A stretch of DNA of 34,971 nucleotides from Bacteroidales bacterium (GTDB taxonomy: Bacteria; Bacteroidota; Bacteroidia; Bacteroidales; P3): positions 1 through 34,971 of the forward strand of contig JAFWQP010000002.1 of assembly GCA_017509045.1 (NCBI GenBank). Reading direction: 5' to 3'. Both the position numbers and the translations under genes were made by a program. The notes beneath the pieces were generated by a model that worked only from the letters and a program-made list of their open reading frames with translations, was not told the origin of the DNA and did not search any database. Shown here in pieces: positions 17,726 to 24,982 of the stretch; positions within the stretch are counted from its first letter, which is position 1, and every line of letters begins with the position of its first letter.

Positions 17726-18868
17726 ATGAGTAAACAAATCACAATAGGCAACCTCACCCTTGGAGGAGGCGCACCGATAAGAGTCCAGTCCATGACCAAC
17801 ACCGACACCATGGACACCCAAGCCACCGTCGAACAAACCTTGCGCCTCGTTGAGGCTGGTTGCGAGCTGGTGCGCATCACCGCCCCCGATGTCAAGGCGG
17901 CGGAGAACCTTTATAACATCAAGAACGAACTGGCACGTCGCGGCTGCACCGTGCCGCTGGTGGCGGACATCCATTTCAATCCTCTGGCGGCGGAAACGGC
18001 GGCAACTATTGTGGAGAAAGTGCGTGTCAATCCAGGCAACTACACCGACCGCAATACCGGCAAGACCCATTTCACCGAGCAGGAGTATGCCGACGAGCTG
18101 AAGCGGATAGGGGAGAAGATGTCGCGCCTGATAGAGATATGCAAGCAGCACCACACCGCCATGCGCATCGGCACCAACCATGGCTCGCTGAGCGAGCGCA
18201 TCATGAGCCGCTACGGCAACACTCCCGAGGGCATGGCACAGAGTGCTATCGAGTTCGCCCAAGTCTGCCGCGAGCAGGACTACCACCAGCTGGTCTTCTC
18301 CATGAAGGCGAGCAACGTGAAGGTGATGGTGCAGAGCACACGCCTCTTTGTCGAGAAGATGCACGCCCTAGGCATGGACTATCCCATCCATCTCGGCGTC
18401 ACCGAGGCGGGCGACGCCATGCAAGGCCGCCTGAAGAGTGCCGCCGGCATCGGCGCCTTGCTCATCGACGGCATTGGCGACACCATCCGCGTTTCCCTCA
18501 CCGAAGACCCTGTGGAGGAGATCCCCGTTGCCTACGATATCCTGCAGGCCGTGGGGGCACGTATCAGCCAGTGCGAATACATCGCCTGCCCCTCTTGCGG
18601 TCGCACGCAGTACGACATCCAGCAAGCCCTGCAGCAAATCAAGGCGCGCACCCAGCACCTCAAAGGGGTGAAGATAGGCGTGATGGGCTGCATCGTCAAC
18701 GGCCCCGGCGAGATGGCAGACGCCCACTACGGCTACGTAGGCCAAGGCGCTGGCAAGATAACCCTCTACAAAGGCAAGCAGGTGGTCAAGCGCGACATCC
18801 CCCAAGCCGCCGCCGTCGAAGAACTGGTCAACCTCATCAAGGAGAACGGCGACTGGGTGGAGCCTTGA
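17726..18868 (+). CDS. ispG: 4-hydroxy-3-methylbut-2-en-1-yl diphosphate synthase (IspG/GcpE), short form
   Basis: This 380-residue enzyme of the MEP isoprenoid pathway reductively opens MEcPP to HMBPP using a [4Fe-4S] cluster. The TIM-barrel half shows PIRVQSMTNTDT, LVADIHFNP, VRVNPGNY, MRIGTNHGSLSERIMSRYG, FSMKASN and HLGVTEAG. The C-terminal cluster domain has Cys288, Cys291 (CPSCGRTQYD), Cys322 (GCIVNGPGE) and Glu329. The barrel sequence resembles the long Bacteroidota/Chlamydia/plant type, but those proteins are about 600 residues or more because of an inserted domain. Here the cluster domain follows the barrel directly, at the length of the E. coli form. The frame is intact. Family motifs begin within a few residues of the ATG at 17726. 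The palindromic element starts 24 nt after its stop. Confidence 0.95.
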   Translation: MSKQITIGNLTLGGGAPIRVQSMTNTDTMDTQATVEQTLRLVEAGCELVRITAPDVKAAENLYNIKNELARRGCTVPLVADIHFNPLAAETAATIVEKVRVNPGNYTDRNTGKTHFTEQEYADELKRIGEKMSRLIEICKQHHTAMRIGTNHGSLSERIMSRYGNTPEGMAQSAIEFAQVCREQDYHQLVFSMKASNVKVMVQSTRLFVEKMHALGMDYPIHLGVTEAGDAMQGRLKSAAGIGALLIDGIGDTIRVSLTEDPVEEIPVAYDILQAVGARISQCEYIACPSCGRTQYDIQQALQQIKARTQHLKGVKIGVMGCIVNGPGEMADAHYGYVGQGAGKITLYKGKQVVKRDIPQAAAVEELVNLIKENGDWVEP

Positions 18869-18891
18869 TGCTGTCGAGACCAACAAAACCA

Positions 18892-19093
18892 TTAAGCCCA
18901 AATCGGTCATTAGGGTTTATGCCAGATTAGTATTTGTTTCGAGCAGATTGGCCACATCGCTGGCGAAGTCGTAGCGGGCTACGGCGAGACAGGGATGTGG
19001 ACAAGATGCCGAAAGAAATACTGATCTGGCATAAAGAGACCTAATAAATTGAGAAAGGATATAAAAGACGGCCTAATGACCGATTTGGGTTAA
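18892..19093 (+). repeat. ~200-bp near-palindromic element, copy 1
   Basis: The element is bounded by terminal inverted repeats: CCCAAATCGGTCATTAGG at the left and CCTAATGACCGATTTGGG at the right, both flanked by TTAA. The two halves are imperfect complements along most of the length, meeting at a GTAGCGGGCTAC centre. It has no ORF. It lies 24 nt after the ispG stop codon and could act as a transcript end. The size and terminal repeats are like those of a MITE. Confidence 0.9.
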
Positions 19094-19158
19094 GCAAATC
19101 TGTCAAAGACCTCTTGTTTGTGCCTCGTCTCTGCTACCGCATTGCCTAGTGCTTTTCT

Positions 19159-19212
19159 TCGCCTCCGGAAGCGAAGCCAGAGTGGAGGCAGAGCGAAGGC
19201 AGAGCGAAGGCA
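19159..19212 (-). repeat. partial copy of dispersed repeat family B
   Basis: On the minus strand this reads GCCTTCGCTCTGCC repeatedly and then TCTGCCTCCACTC, as in the copy at 24983-25109. The flanking parts of the family (GGGTATAAT, CACCTATCCA) are missing. GCGAAGGCAGA occurs twice. Confidence 0.5.
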
Positions 19213-19261
19213 CTTTGGAAAAACGAATCCGAGAGTGGCCACTTCCCGACCGTTTCCAATG

Positions 19262-19269
19262 CAAAGATA
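19262..19269 (-). promoter_or_regulatory. orphan promoter-like box (TATCTTTG)
   Basis: The minus strand reads TATCTTTG preceded by a GC-rich CGCGC. No credible ORF follows it before ispG. It could drive a small RNA running through the repeat at 19159-19212 and the palindromic element, or be a relic. Confidence 0.3.
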
Positions 19270-19535
19270 GCGCGGATTAACGACATAGCCAACTTTTTCA
19301 AGCAGAAAAAGTCACTTTTCCCACTTTTGGAAAAAAGAGGCTCTCTTTGGTGGCAAAAGAGGCTCTCTTTGGTCACAAGGGGATAGCATAGGGAAGTAAT
19401 AAAAAACCGTTTTAGGCTATTAGCGGAGAGTATAAAATGACAATCCGAGGTGTTTACAAAACAATGTAGCACCGAAAATGCACAAATAAAACTCTATCAA
19501 TGCAATAGCTAATATGTCACCGTCACAATAAGGGG

Positions 19536-19551
19536 AATGTGAATTCACATT
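19536..19551. repeat. 16-bp perfect palindrome AATGTGAATTCACATT
   Basis: A perfect dyad lies 49 nt before the fold-back structure. It contains the same ATGTGAA/TTCACAT word as the arrays that form that structure's outer arms. It would suit a dimeric DNA-binding protein. Confidence 0.7.
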
Positions 19552-19600
19552 TTTCACATTCGTTATTCGGTAAATACCTGACATTGATATTATTGCAAAG

Positions 19601-19761
19601 ATGTGAAATGTGAAATGTGAAATGCAATGTGTTTTGCTTTTGCAATATGGGCTATAATATAATAATAATATAATAATTTATTATTATATTATTATTATAT
19701 TATAGAACCTTTTCAATGACCAAAAACATACGCATTTCACATTTCACATTTCACATTTCAC
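19601..19761. repeat. nested fold-back structure with ATGTGAA arrays
   Basis: The outer left arm has three ATGTGAA heptamers (19601-19621) and the outer right arm four ATTTCAC heptamers (19734-19761). They give a perfect 23-bp inverted pair (19603-19625 with 19732-19754). Inside is a second perfect inverted repeat of 25 bp made almost only of A and T (19652-19676 with 19681-19705, loop TTTA). The two spacers between inner and outer arms are both 26 nt and partly complementary to each other. There is no ORF. Confidence 0.85.
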
Positions 19762-19842
19762 TCGCTGAAAGATGTTACAAGCAAATGTAACACCTTTAGC
19801 GTTTGTTGTTTTGTAGAATTATGGTAATCAGCGTATTGGTAG

Positions 19843-19865
19843 AAGTTAAAAAGTTAAAAGTTAAA
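19843..19865 (+). repeat. short AAGTTAAA array abutting palindromic copy 2
   Basis: Three AAGTTAAA-type units occur in tandem (19843, 19851 and 19859). The last runs into the TTAA that begins the palindromic element. Confidence 0.6.
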
Positions 19866-20061
19866 CCCAAATCGGTCATTAGGGTTTATGGCAGATTAGT
19901 ATTTGTTCCGAGCAGATTGGTCACATCGCTGGCGAAGCCGTAGCGGGCTACGGCGAGACAGCGATGGGGACAAGATGCCGGAAGAAATGCTGATATGGCA
20001 TAAACAGACATCTAAAAAAGAAATTGATTGAAAAGTCGGCCTAATGACCGATTTGGGTTAA
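19861..20061 (+). repeat. ~200-bp near-palindromic element, copy 2
   Basis: Copy 2 is in the same orientation as copy 1 and very similar over its whole length. Terminal inverted repeats run from TTAAACCCAAATCGG to CCGATTTGGGTTAA. CCGTAG-CGGG-CTACGG forms the tip of the potential long hairpin. Its right end overlaps the stop codon of the lipoprotein gene (minus strand, 20058-20060). Confidence 0.9.
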
Positions 20062-20468
20062 ATGCAATGATTATTCTTTTTCCCTTTAAAATGGCGAGTG
20101 GAGGAATGGCCTTGCGAGACATCGTAGTAGTTAAAGAACAGGCTGTCACCTTTGAAACAACCGTTCCACTCGCTGTGAGGATTGTTTGAAGTGGAGGTAA
20201 AAGTGCCATCCGAGGAGCATAGCACTTGGAACGACTGGCCTAGATAGTCCAGCACCAATCCCTCGTTTCCCTGCTTGGAGACTGATAAGGACTGGTTGGT
20301 GTATACCGTGTCGAACTGATAGTCAGCCCCCATGGAGGAATGGTATTCGCAATATCCCTCATACGTGCCTAACCATGTGTCACGGTAATCATTGTCTTTG
20401 TCTCCACATCCGACAAAAACAGCCAGGCAAGTGGCTAGCATCGGAATCAAAAAAATACTTGTTTTCAT
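20058..20468 (-). CDS. small putative lipoprotein
   Basis: The protein has 136 residues with a lipoprotein signal peptide: MKTSIFLIPMLATCLAVFVG then Cys21 (lipobox FVGC), followed by GDKDND. Residues after 30 suggest a small β-rich domain (TWLGTYEGYCEYH, LVLDYLGQSFQVL, GTFTSTSN, GDSLFFNYYDVSQ) as in many lipocalin-like Bacteroidota lipoproteins, but no family is certain. It has its own promoter and lies between two inverted copies of the palindromic element; the TAA stop is formed at the edge of copy 2. Likely location: the outer or inner membrane surface. Confidence 0.8.
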   Translation of the reverse strand: MKTSIFLIPMLATCLAVFVGCGDKDNDYRDTWLGTYEGYCEYHSSMGADYQFDTVYTNQSLSVSKQGNEGLVLDYLGQSFQVLCSSDGTFTSTSNNPHSEWNGCFKGDSLFFNYYDVSQGHSSTRHFKGKKNNHCI

Positions 20469-20493
20469 TTCATTTTATTGTTGTAATCGGGTG

Positions 20494-20501
20494 CAAAAGT
20501 A
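20494..20501 (-). promoter_or_regulatory. putative promoter (-7 TACTTTTG) of the lipoprotein gene
   Basis: The minus strand has TACTTTTG, fitting TAnnTTTG, 26 nt before the ATG. The box lies between the gene and palindromic copy 3. Confidence 0.6.
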
Positions 20502-20544
20502 CGAATATTTTTTATTTTAGCATGTGTTTTGGCAAAAACAGGGC

Positions 20545-20743
20545 TTAAACCCAAATCCGTCACTAGGCCGACTTGTCAATCAATTACTCTTTTATGTCTG
20601 TTTATGCCATATCTGCATTTCTTTCGGCATCTTGTCCACGTCTCAGTCTCACCGTAGCCCGCTACGCCTTTTCCAGTGATGAGGCCAATCTGCTCGGAAC
20701 AGATACTAAATCTGGCATAAACCCTAATGACCGATTTGGGTTT
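20545..20743 (-). repeat. ~200-bp near-palindromic element, copy 3 (inverted)
   Basis: The reverse complement matches copies 1 and 2 (for example TTCCGAGCAGATTGG and GTAGCGGGCTACGG), so it lies in the opposite orientation. The left end reads TTAAACCCAAATCCGTCAC with two changes; the right end CCTAATGACCGATTTGGG is perfect. The right end overlaps the stop codon of the DUF4130-type gene (20742-20744). Confidence 0.9.
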
Positions 20744-21524
20744 ATTGTTTCTCGGTCATGTATTTCCAGTAACGGCGGGGCATATCGCTGAGTTGCTTGC
20801 GGGGGTTGATGCGCTCGCGGATGCAGATGGCTTTGAAGTATGTGCGCCAGAGATTCTGCAATAGTTGGTCGTCGCTGCTGAGTACATCTTCGTTCAGCTT
20901 GCCGTCGGCAAGGTTGAAGGGGACTGCTGACTCGTCTTCGAAGGTGATGTGGACGGGATGGCCTGTGCCTTCGTAGTAGTAGCCGTAATGTCTGCGTGCA
21001 TCGTATATCATCCACGGTTGGTCGCGGAAGCGGTCGGCGAAATGGTCGATGATAAGCGGCAGTACATTGTGGTCGGGTGATACGACGGCGAGATAGGTGC
21101 CGTCCTTTGCCTTTTGGAAACGGATGAACTGTTTCATGCGCAGTTGCTCGTGCAGCACCTTGCGGGCGATATTGGTCACCTCAAGCACATCGGGGTCGGC
21201 AAAGTTGCGCTCAATACTGGGCGCGTCCGCATCTTGACGAAAGACTTTGCAGATGTATTGGTACAGCGGGTTATTGAGTGCCGATATCTCGGACAGCCAG
21301 CCGACTGTGATGAGCTTTAGCGCTTCGCGGCTCAACCGTTTCTCCATTCCTGACCACACCCGTCGAGCTTTCTCTTCGTCGGTAATGACTTCGTACACTT
21401 GTTCGCAAAACAGTGGCAGCGCATCACCCGTTGTCAGCAGGGCTTCGGGCTGTTCGTGCCGGTCGAAGGTGTCGAAAACGGCCGTCAGCAGTCCGTCCAT
21501 TGTTCCGTCGAAGGTGTAGACCAT
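20742..21524 (-). CDS. putative DNA metabolism protein (TIGR03915/DUF4130 type), radical SAM partner
   Basis: The 260-residue protein starts MVYTFDGTMDGLLTAVFDTF, the hallmark of TIGR03915 proteins, and ends RRYWKYMTEK. Middle landmarks are RFQKAKDGTYLAVVSPDHNVLPLIIDHFADRF (cut here in the usual DUF4130 core), PWMIYDARRHYGYYYEG and LWRTYFKAICIRERINPR. This family is always found with the radical SAM protein of the next gene upstream and is fused to uracil-DNA glycosylase-like domains in other bacteria. That is why a role in DNA repair or modification is proposed; no activity is proven. It follows the radical SAM gene by 77 nt. Confidence 0.9.
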   Translation of the reverse strand: MVYTFDGTMDGLLTAVFDTFDRHEQPEALLTTGDALPLFCEQVYEVITDEEKARRVWSGMEKRLSREALKLITVGWLSEISALNNPLYQYICKVFRQDADAPSIERNFADPDVLEVTNIARKVLHEQLRMKQFIRFQKAKDGTYLAVVSPDHNVLPLIIDHFADRFRDQPWMIYDARRHYGYYYEGTGHPVHITFEDESAVPFNLADGKLNEDVLSSDDQLLQNLWRTYFKAICIRERINPRKQLSDMPRRYWKYMTEKQ

Positions 21525-21530
21525 AATAAA

Positions 21531-21558
21531 TTGAAAGTTGAAAGTTGAAAATTGAAAG
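21531..21558 (+). repeat. heptamer array (TTGAAAG)
   Basis: Four heptamers in tandem (TTGAAAG twice, TTGAAAA, TTGAAAG) fill part of the 77-nt gap between the radical SAM gene and its partner, just upstream of the partner's start codon. Confidence 0.75.
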
Positions 21559-21601
21559 TTGGCTGTCGCGGTCTTCTGAGGTAAGTACTAATAACCTTCT
21601 T

Positions 21602-22891
21602 TTAATTCTCGAAGTTGAGGGATAGTTGTTTCTCTTGTTCGGCCAGTTTGCGTTGGTGTGGTGATACGAGCAGAGGGCGTAATAGGTCGGGTCCCAGTTC
21701 GTTGATGCCGCGCAGGGGCTGTAGGGTAGAGGAGGTGAGTTCGTGGCAGGTGATAAAGTATTTTGCCTTCTTCAACACCACGCCCATCTTCCGCAGATGC
21801 TCGGAGGTGAGGCGGCAGGCACGACGAGCGTTGATGATGAGCCATGCCGATTTGGTGCCCAACCCCGGCACGCGCAGCAGCCACTCATAGTCGGCTGTGT
21901 TGATGTCGATGGGGAATGCTTCGGGATGACGTAGTGCCCATGCCAGTTTGGGGTCCATTTCGAGTTCGAGGTTGGGATGCAGGTCGTCCACTATCTCCTC
22001 CACCTTGAAATGGTAGAACCTCAAAAGCCAGTCGGCTTGATAAAGTCGGTTTTCGCGTACAAGTGGCGGCTGCTTCAGCACAGGAAGTCGCGTGTCGTAG
22101 GTGTTCACGCTGATATAGCCCGAATAGTATACGCGCCGTATGGTGGGCTGGTTGTAGAGCGCGGCCGACATGGTCAAGATGTCGCGGTCGCTGTCCTTGG
22201 TGGCTCCTACTATCATCTGCGTCGACTGTCCCGCTGGCACAAAGCGTGGCGCATGGCGGTAGCGTCGGCGGTCCTCCTTGTTCTCCAGCACCCCTTGCTG
22301 TATCAGTTTCATGGGTTGGAAGACGCTTTGGTGGTCCTTCTCTGGAGCCAACAGTTTGAGCGACTCCTCGCGTGGAATCTCGATGTTCACACTCATACGG
22401 TCGGCATAGAGTCCCGCCTCGTTCAGCAGCTCTTGTGAGGCACCAGGGATGCTCTTCAGGTGGATGTAGCCGTTGAAGCGATGCACAGTTCGTAGGTCGC
22501 GAACGATAGCCACAAGGCGTTCCATGGTGTAGTCGGGATTGCGCACCACTCCGCTCGATAGGAACAGCCCTTCGATATAGTTGCGGCGGTAGAACTCCAT
22601 GGTGATGCTCACTAGCTCGGAGACAGAGAGCGTGGCACGCTTGATGTCGTTTGAGCGGCGGTTGACGCAATAGGCACAGTCGTACATGCAGTAGTTGGTC
22701 AGCATCACTTTTAGCAGGGAGATGCAGCGCCCGTCGTCGGCAAAAGAATGGCAGATGCCCAAGCCTCCCACGGTGTTTCCCACCATGCCTTGTTTGCCAC
22801 GCCGCACCGTGCCGCTGGACGAGCACGACACATCATACTTGGCCGACTCGGCAAGTATGCGCAACCGTTCCAAAGTGCTATCGGTCAGCAT
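21602..22891 (-). CDS. putative DNA modification/repair radical SAM protein (TIGR03916 type)
   Basis: The protein has 429 residues. The radical SAM [4Fe-4S] motif is CMYDCAYC (Cys68, Cys72, Cys75), preceded by CSSSGTVRRGKQG and GICHSFADDGRCISLLKVML, typical of this family. GLFLSSGV and SVNIEIPREESL are further barrel landmarks. The C-terminal part carries a helix-hairpin-helix DNA-binding motif (DINTADYEWLLRVPGLGTKS, about residues 325-350). The combination fits TIGR03916, linked by gene neighbourhood to uracil-DNA glycosylase-like proteins. It is presumed to act on DNA; the substrate is unknown. It lies between typA and its DUF4130-type partner. Confidence 0.93.
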   Translation of the reverse strand: MLTDSTLERLRILAESAKYDVSCSSSGTVRRGKQGMVGNTVGGLGICHSFADDGRCISLLKVMLTNYCMYDCAYCVNRRSNDIKRATLSVSELVSITMEFYRRNYIEGLFLSSGVVRNPDYTMERLVAIVRDLRTVHRFNGYIHLKSIPGASQELLNEAGLYADRMSVNIEIPREESLKLLAPEKDHQSVFQPMKLIQQGVLENKEDRRRYRHAPRFVPAGQSTQMIVGATKDSDRDILTMSAALYNQPTIRRVYYSGYISVNTYDTRLPVLKQPPLVRENRLYQADWLLRFYHFKVEEIVDDLHPNLELEMDPKLAWALRHPEAFPIDINTADYEWLLRVPGLGTKSAWLIINARRACRLTSEHLRKMGVVLKKAKYFITCHELTSSTLQPLRGINELGPDLLRPLLVSPHQRKLAEQEKQLSLNFEN

Positions 22892-22900
22892 GGTTTCTTG

Positions 22901-23032
22901 AATTCGTTAATTCGTTAATTCGCCAATTCGTTAGTCTTTGATGCGCCAAGGACTAACACATTCATGAATTCGTTAATTCGTTAATGTGTTAATTCGTTAA
23001 TCTTTGATGCGCCAAGGACTAACGAATTAACA
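22901..23032. repeat. two 66-bp tandem units with AATTCGTT octamers and a hairpin
   Basis: Units at 22901-22966 and 22967-23032 share the same layout: four AATTCGTT-type octamers and then CTTTGATGCGCCAAGGACTAAC. The TTAGTC/GACTAA pair around the GATGCGCC loop can form a hairpin in the first unit; the second has TTAATC. The repeat fills nearly the whole gap between typA and the radical SAM gene. Confidence 0.85.
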
Positions 23033-23055
23033 CGTTCACACATTAACACATTCTA

Positions 23056-24891
23056 TCACTCGTCCTTATATCCGGCGGCGATGCGGGCGCGTTTGCGCTC
23101 AATCTCGTCGAGGATAATCTTGCGGATGCGGAGGCTGGAGGGGGTAATCTCCAAGTACTCGTCGTCGCGGATATATTCCATAGCCTCTTCGAGCGAGAAC
23201 TTGATGGGAGGTGTGGTAGTGCTCTTGTCGTCGGCACTCTTGCTGCGCATGTTGGTCAAGTTTTTAGCCGTAACCACGTTGATGACGATGTCGTTGCCAG
23301 GACGGAGGCTTTCGCCGATAACCTGACCGGCGTAGACATGCTCGCCCGGCTCGATGAAGAAGGGACCGCGGTCTTGCAGCTTGCTGATGCTGTAAGCAGT
23401 TGCCTCGCCCGTCTCCTTGGCAATCAGGGCACCCATCTTGTGGTCGTCCATCTCGCCCTTCCAAGGCTCAAAGCCCGAAAAACGATGTGCGATGATGGCT
23501 TCGCCATTGGTGGCGGTGAGCAAGGTGTTGCGCAGGCCGATGATGCCACGCGAAGGTATCATGAAGTCCAGCTGCACACGATCGCCCTTGGTGTCGATGG
23601 TGCCAATCTCACCCTTGCGGCGGGTCACCACGTCGATTACCTTGCTTGAGAACTCTTCGGGCACCAGCACGGTGAGCTGCTCCACAGGCTCGCACTTCTG
23701 TCCGTCGATTTCCTTGATGATGACTTTGGGTTGACCTACCTGTAGTTCGTAGCCCTCGCGGCGCATGGTCTCTATCAAGATGCTGAGGTGAAGAATACCA
23801 CGTCCATATACCAGAAGGGCGTCGGGTGAGGCGGTCTCCTCGACACGCAGGGCGAGATTCTTCTCGAGTTCTTTAAAGAGGCGTTCGCGAATGTGGCGGC
23901 TGGTGACGTACTTGCCCTCTTTGCCGAAGAAAGGCGAGTTGTTGATGGTGAAGAGCATGCTCATCGTAGGCTCGTCGACCTTGATGGGTGGCAGCGGCTC
24001 GGGGTTATCGTTGTCGCAGATGGTGTCGCCAATCTCAAACATCACGTTCTTGTCCAAGTCGAGTAGCACGGCGCAAATCTCGCCAGCCTCGATAACGTTC
24101 TTGGTGCGTTCCTTGCCCAGACCCTCGAAGGTGTACAGCTCTTTCACCTTGGTGGCAACGTGACTTTGGTCGCGTTTAACCAATACCACGGGTTGCCCTG
24201 CTTGCAGGGTACCACGGTTCAAACGGCCCACGGCGATGCGTCCAAGATAGCTGCTGTAGTCGAGCGAAGAGAGCATCATCTGTGTGTTGCCCTCTGTGAC
24301 GCGCGGAGCGGGGATGTGTTCGATAATCAAGTCCATGAGGTACGAGATATCCTCTGTCGGGGTCTTCCAGTCGGCGCCCATCCAGCCCTGTTTGGCGGAA
24401 CCGTAGGCGGTGGGGAAATCCAGCTGGTCGTTGTTGGCACCGAGGTTGAACATCAGGTCGAACACAGCCTCCTGCGTCAGCTCGGGGTCGCAGTTGGGCT
24501 TATCCACCTTGTTGATGACCACGATGGGTTTCAATCCCAGTTCGATGGCCTTTTGTAACACAAAGCGTGTCTGCGGCATGGGGCCCTCAAAGGCATCCAC
24601 CACCAGCAGCACGCCGTCCGCCATGTTCAGCACGCGCTCCACTTCGCCGCCGAAGTCGCTGTGGCCGGGGGTGTCGATGATGTTAATCTTGTAGCCCTTG
24701 TAGCGGATGGAAACGTTTTTGGAGAGGATGGTAATACCGCGCTCACGCTCTAGGTCGTTGTTGTCGAGGATGAGGTCGCCGGTCTCCTGGTTCTCGCGAA
24801 AAAGTTGTGCCTGGTGCAGCATACGGTCCACCAGCGTGGTCTTGCCGTGGTCGACATGTGCAATAATGGCAATATTTCTAATATTTTGCAT
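23056..24891 (-). CDS. typA: translational GTPase TypA/BipA
   Basis: This 611-residue ribosome-binding GTPase works in 50S subunit assembly and stress adaptation. Motifs: G1 HVDHGKTT (12-19), switch region [12 protein letters not shown]3 [16 protein letters not shown] and G4 NKVDKP. Then come the β-barrel domain II, the EF-G-like domains ([21 protein letters not shown]) and the TypA-specific C-terminal domain ([49 protein letters not shown]). Length is normal for the family. A promoter box lies 26 nt before the start. The gene is first in the minus-strand typA, radical SAM, DUF4130 series, though the repeat-filled gap of 164 nt may separate the transcripts. Confidence 0.97.
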   Translation of the reverse strand: MQNIRNIAIIAHVDHGKTTLVDRMLHQAQLFRENQETGDLILDNNDLERERGITILSKNVSIRYKGYKINIIDTPGHSDFGGEVERVLNMADGVLLVVDAFEGPMPQTRFVLQKAIELGLKPIVVINKVDKPNCDPELTQEAVFDLMFNLGANNDQLDFPTAYGSAKQGWMGADWKTPTEDISYLMDLIIEHIPAPRVTEGNTQMMLSSLDYSSYLGRIAVGRLNRGTLQAGQPVVLVKRDQSHVATKVKELYTFEGLGKERTKNVIEAGEICAVLLDLDKNVMFEIGDTICDNDNPEPLPPIKVDEPTMSMLFTINNSPFFGKEGKYVTSRHIRERLFKELEKNLALRVEETASPDALLVYGRGILHLSILIETMRREGYELQVGQPKVIIKEIDGQKCEPVEQLTVLVPEEFSSKVIDVVTRRKGEIGTIDTKGDRVQLDFMIPSRGIIGLRNTLLTATNGEAIIAHRFSGFEPWKGEMDDHKMGALIAKETGEATAYSISKLQDRGPFFIEPGEHVYAGQVIGESLRPGNDIVINVVTAKNLTNMRSKSADDKSTTTPPIKFSLEEAMEYIRDDEYLEITPSSLRIRKIILDEIERKRARIAAGYKDE

Positions 24892-24917
24892 CGATTAAGG
24901 TGTTGAATTAAAACTTG

Positions 24918-24925
24918 CAAAGATA
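24918..24925 (-). promoter_or_regulatory. putative typA promoter (-7 TATCTTTG)
   Basis: The minus strand has TATCTTTG, giving a leader of about 20 nt before the typA ATG. No convincing -33 element at the usual distance. Confidence 0.6.
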
Positions 24926-24982
24926 CAAAAAAAATCTCTTATATTGTTTTTTTAGCAAAAAACACATCTGGTATTATGATTT

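Larger units (their letters stand above)
19094..19535. other. repeat-bearing intergenic DNA, no gene supported
   Basis: The only longer ORF (minus strand, 19146-19472) consists partly of repeat sequence and has no protein-like features. AAAAGAGGCTCTCTTTGGT occurs twice in tandem near 19335-19376. It has a partial copy of repeat family B and one orphan promoter-like box. Confidence 0.6.

Noticed and set aside
19146..19472. 108-codon minus-strand ORF between ispG and the lipoprotein gene
   Set aside because: It begins in AT-rich DNA, runs through a tandem repeat and ends in repeat family B. The translation has no domain or signal character worth annotating.
18892..20743. Insertion sequence
   Set aside because: No transposase ORF lies between or beside the terminal repeats; the elements are only 200 bp and non-coding.
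22901..23032. CRISPR array
   Set aside because: Units are contiguous and spacers are not unique sequences; no cas genes are present.
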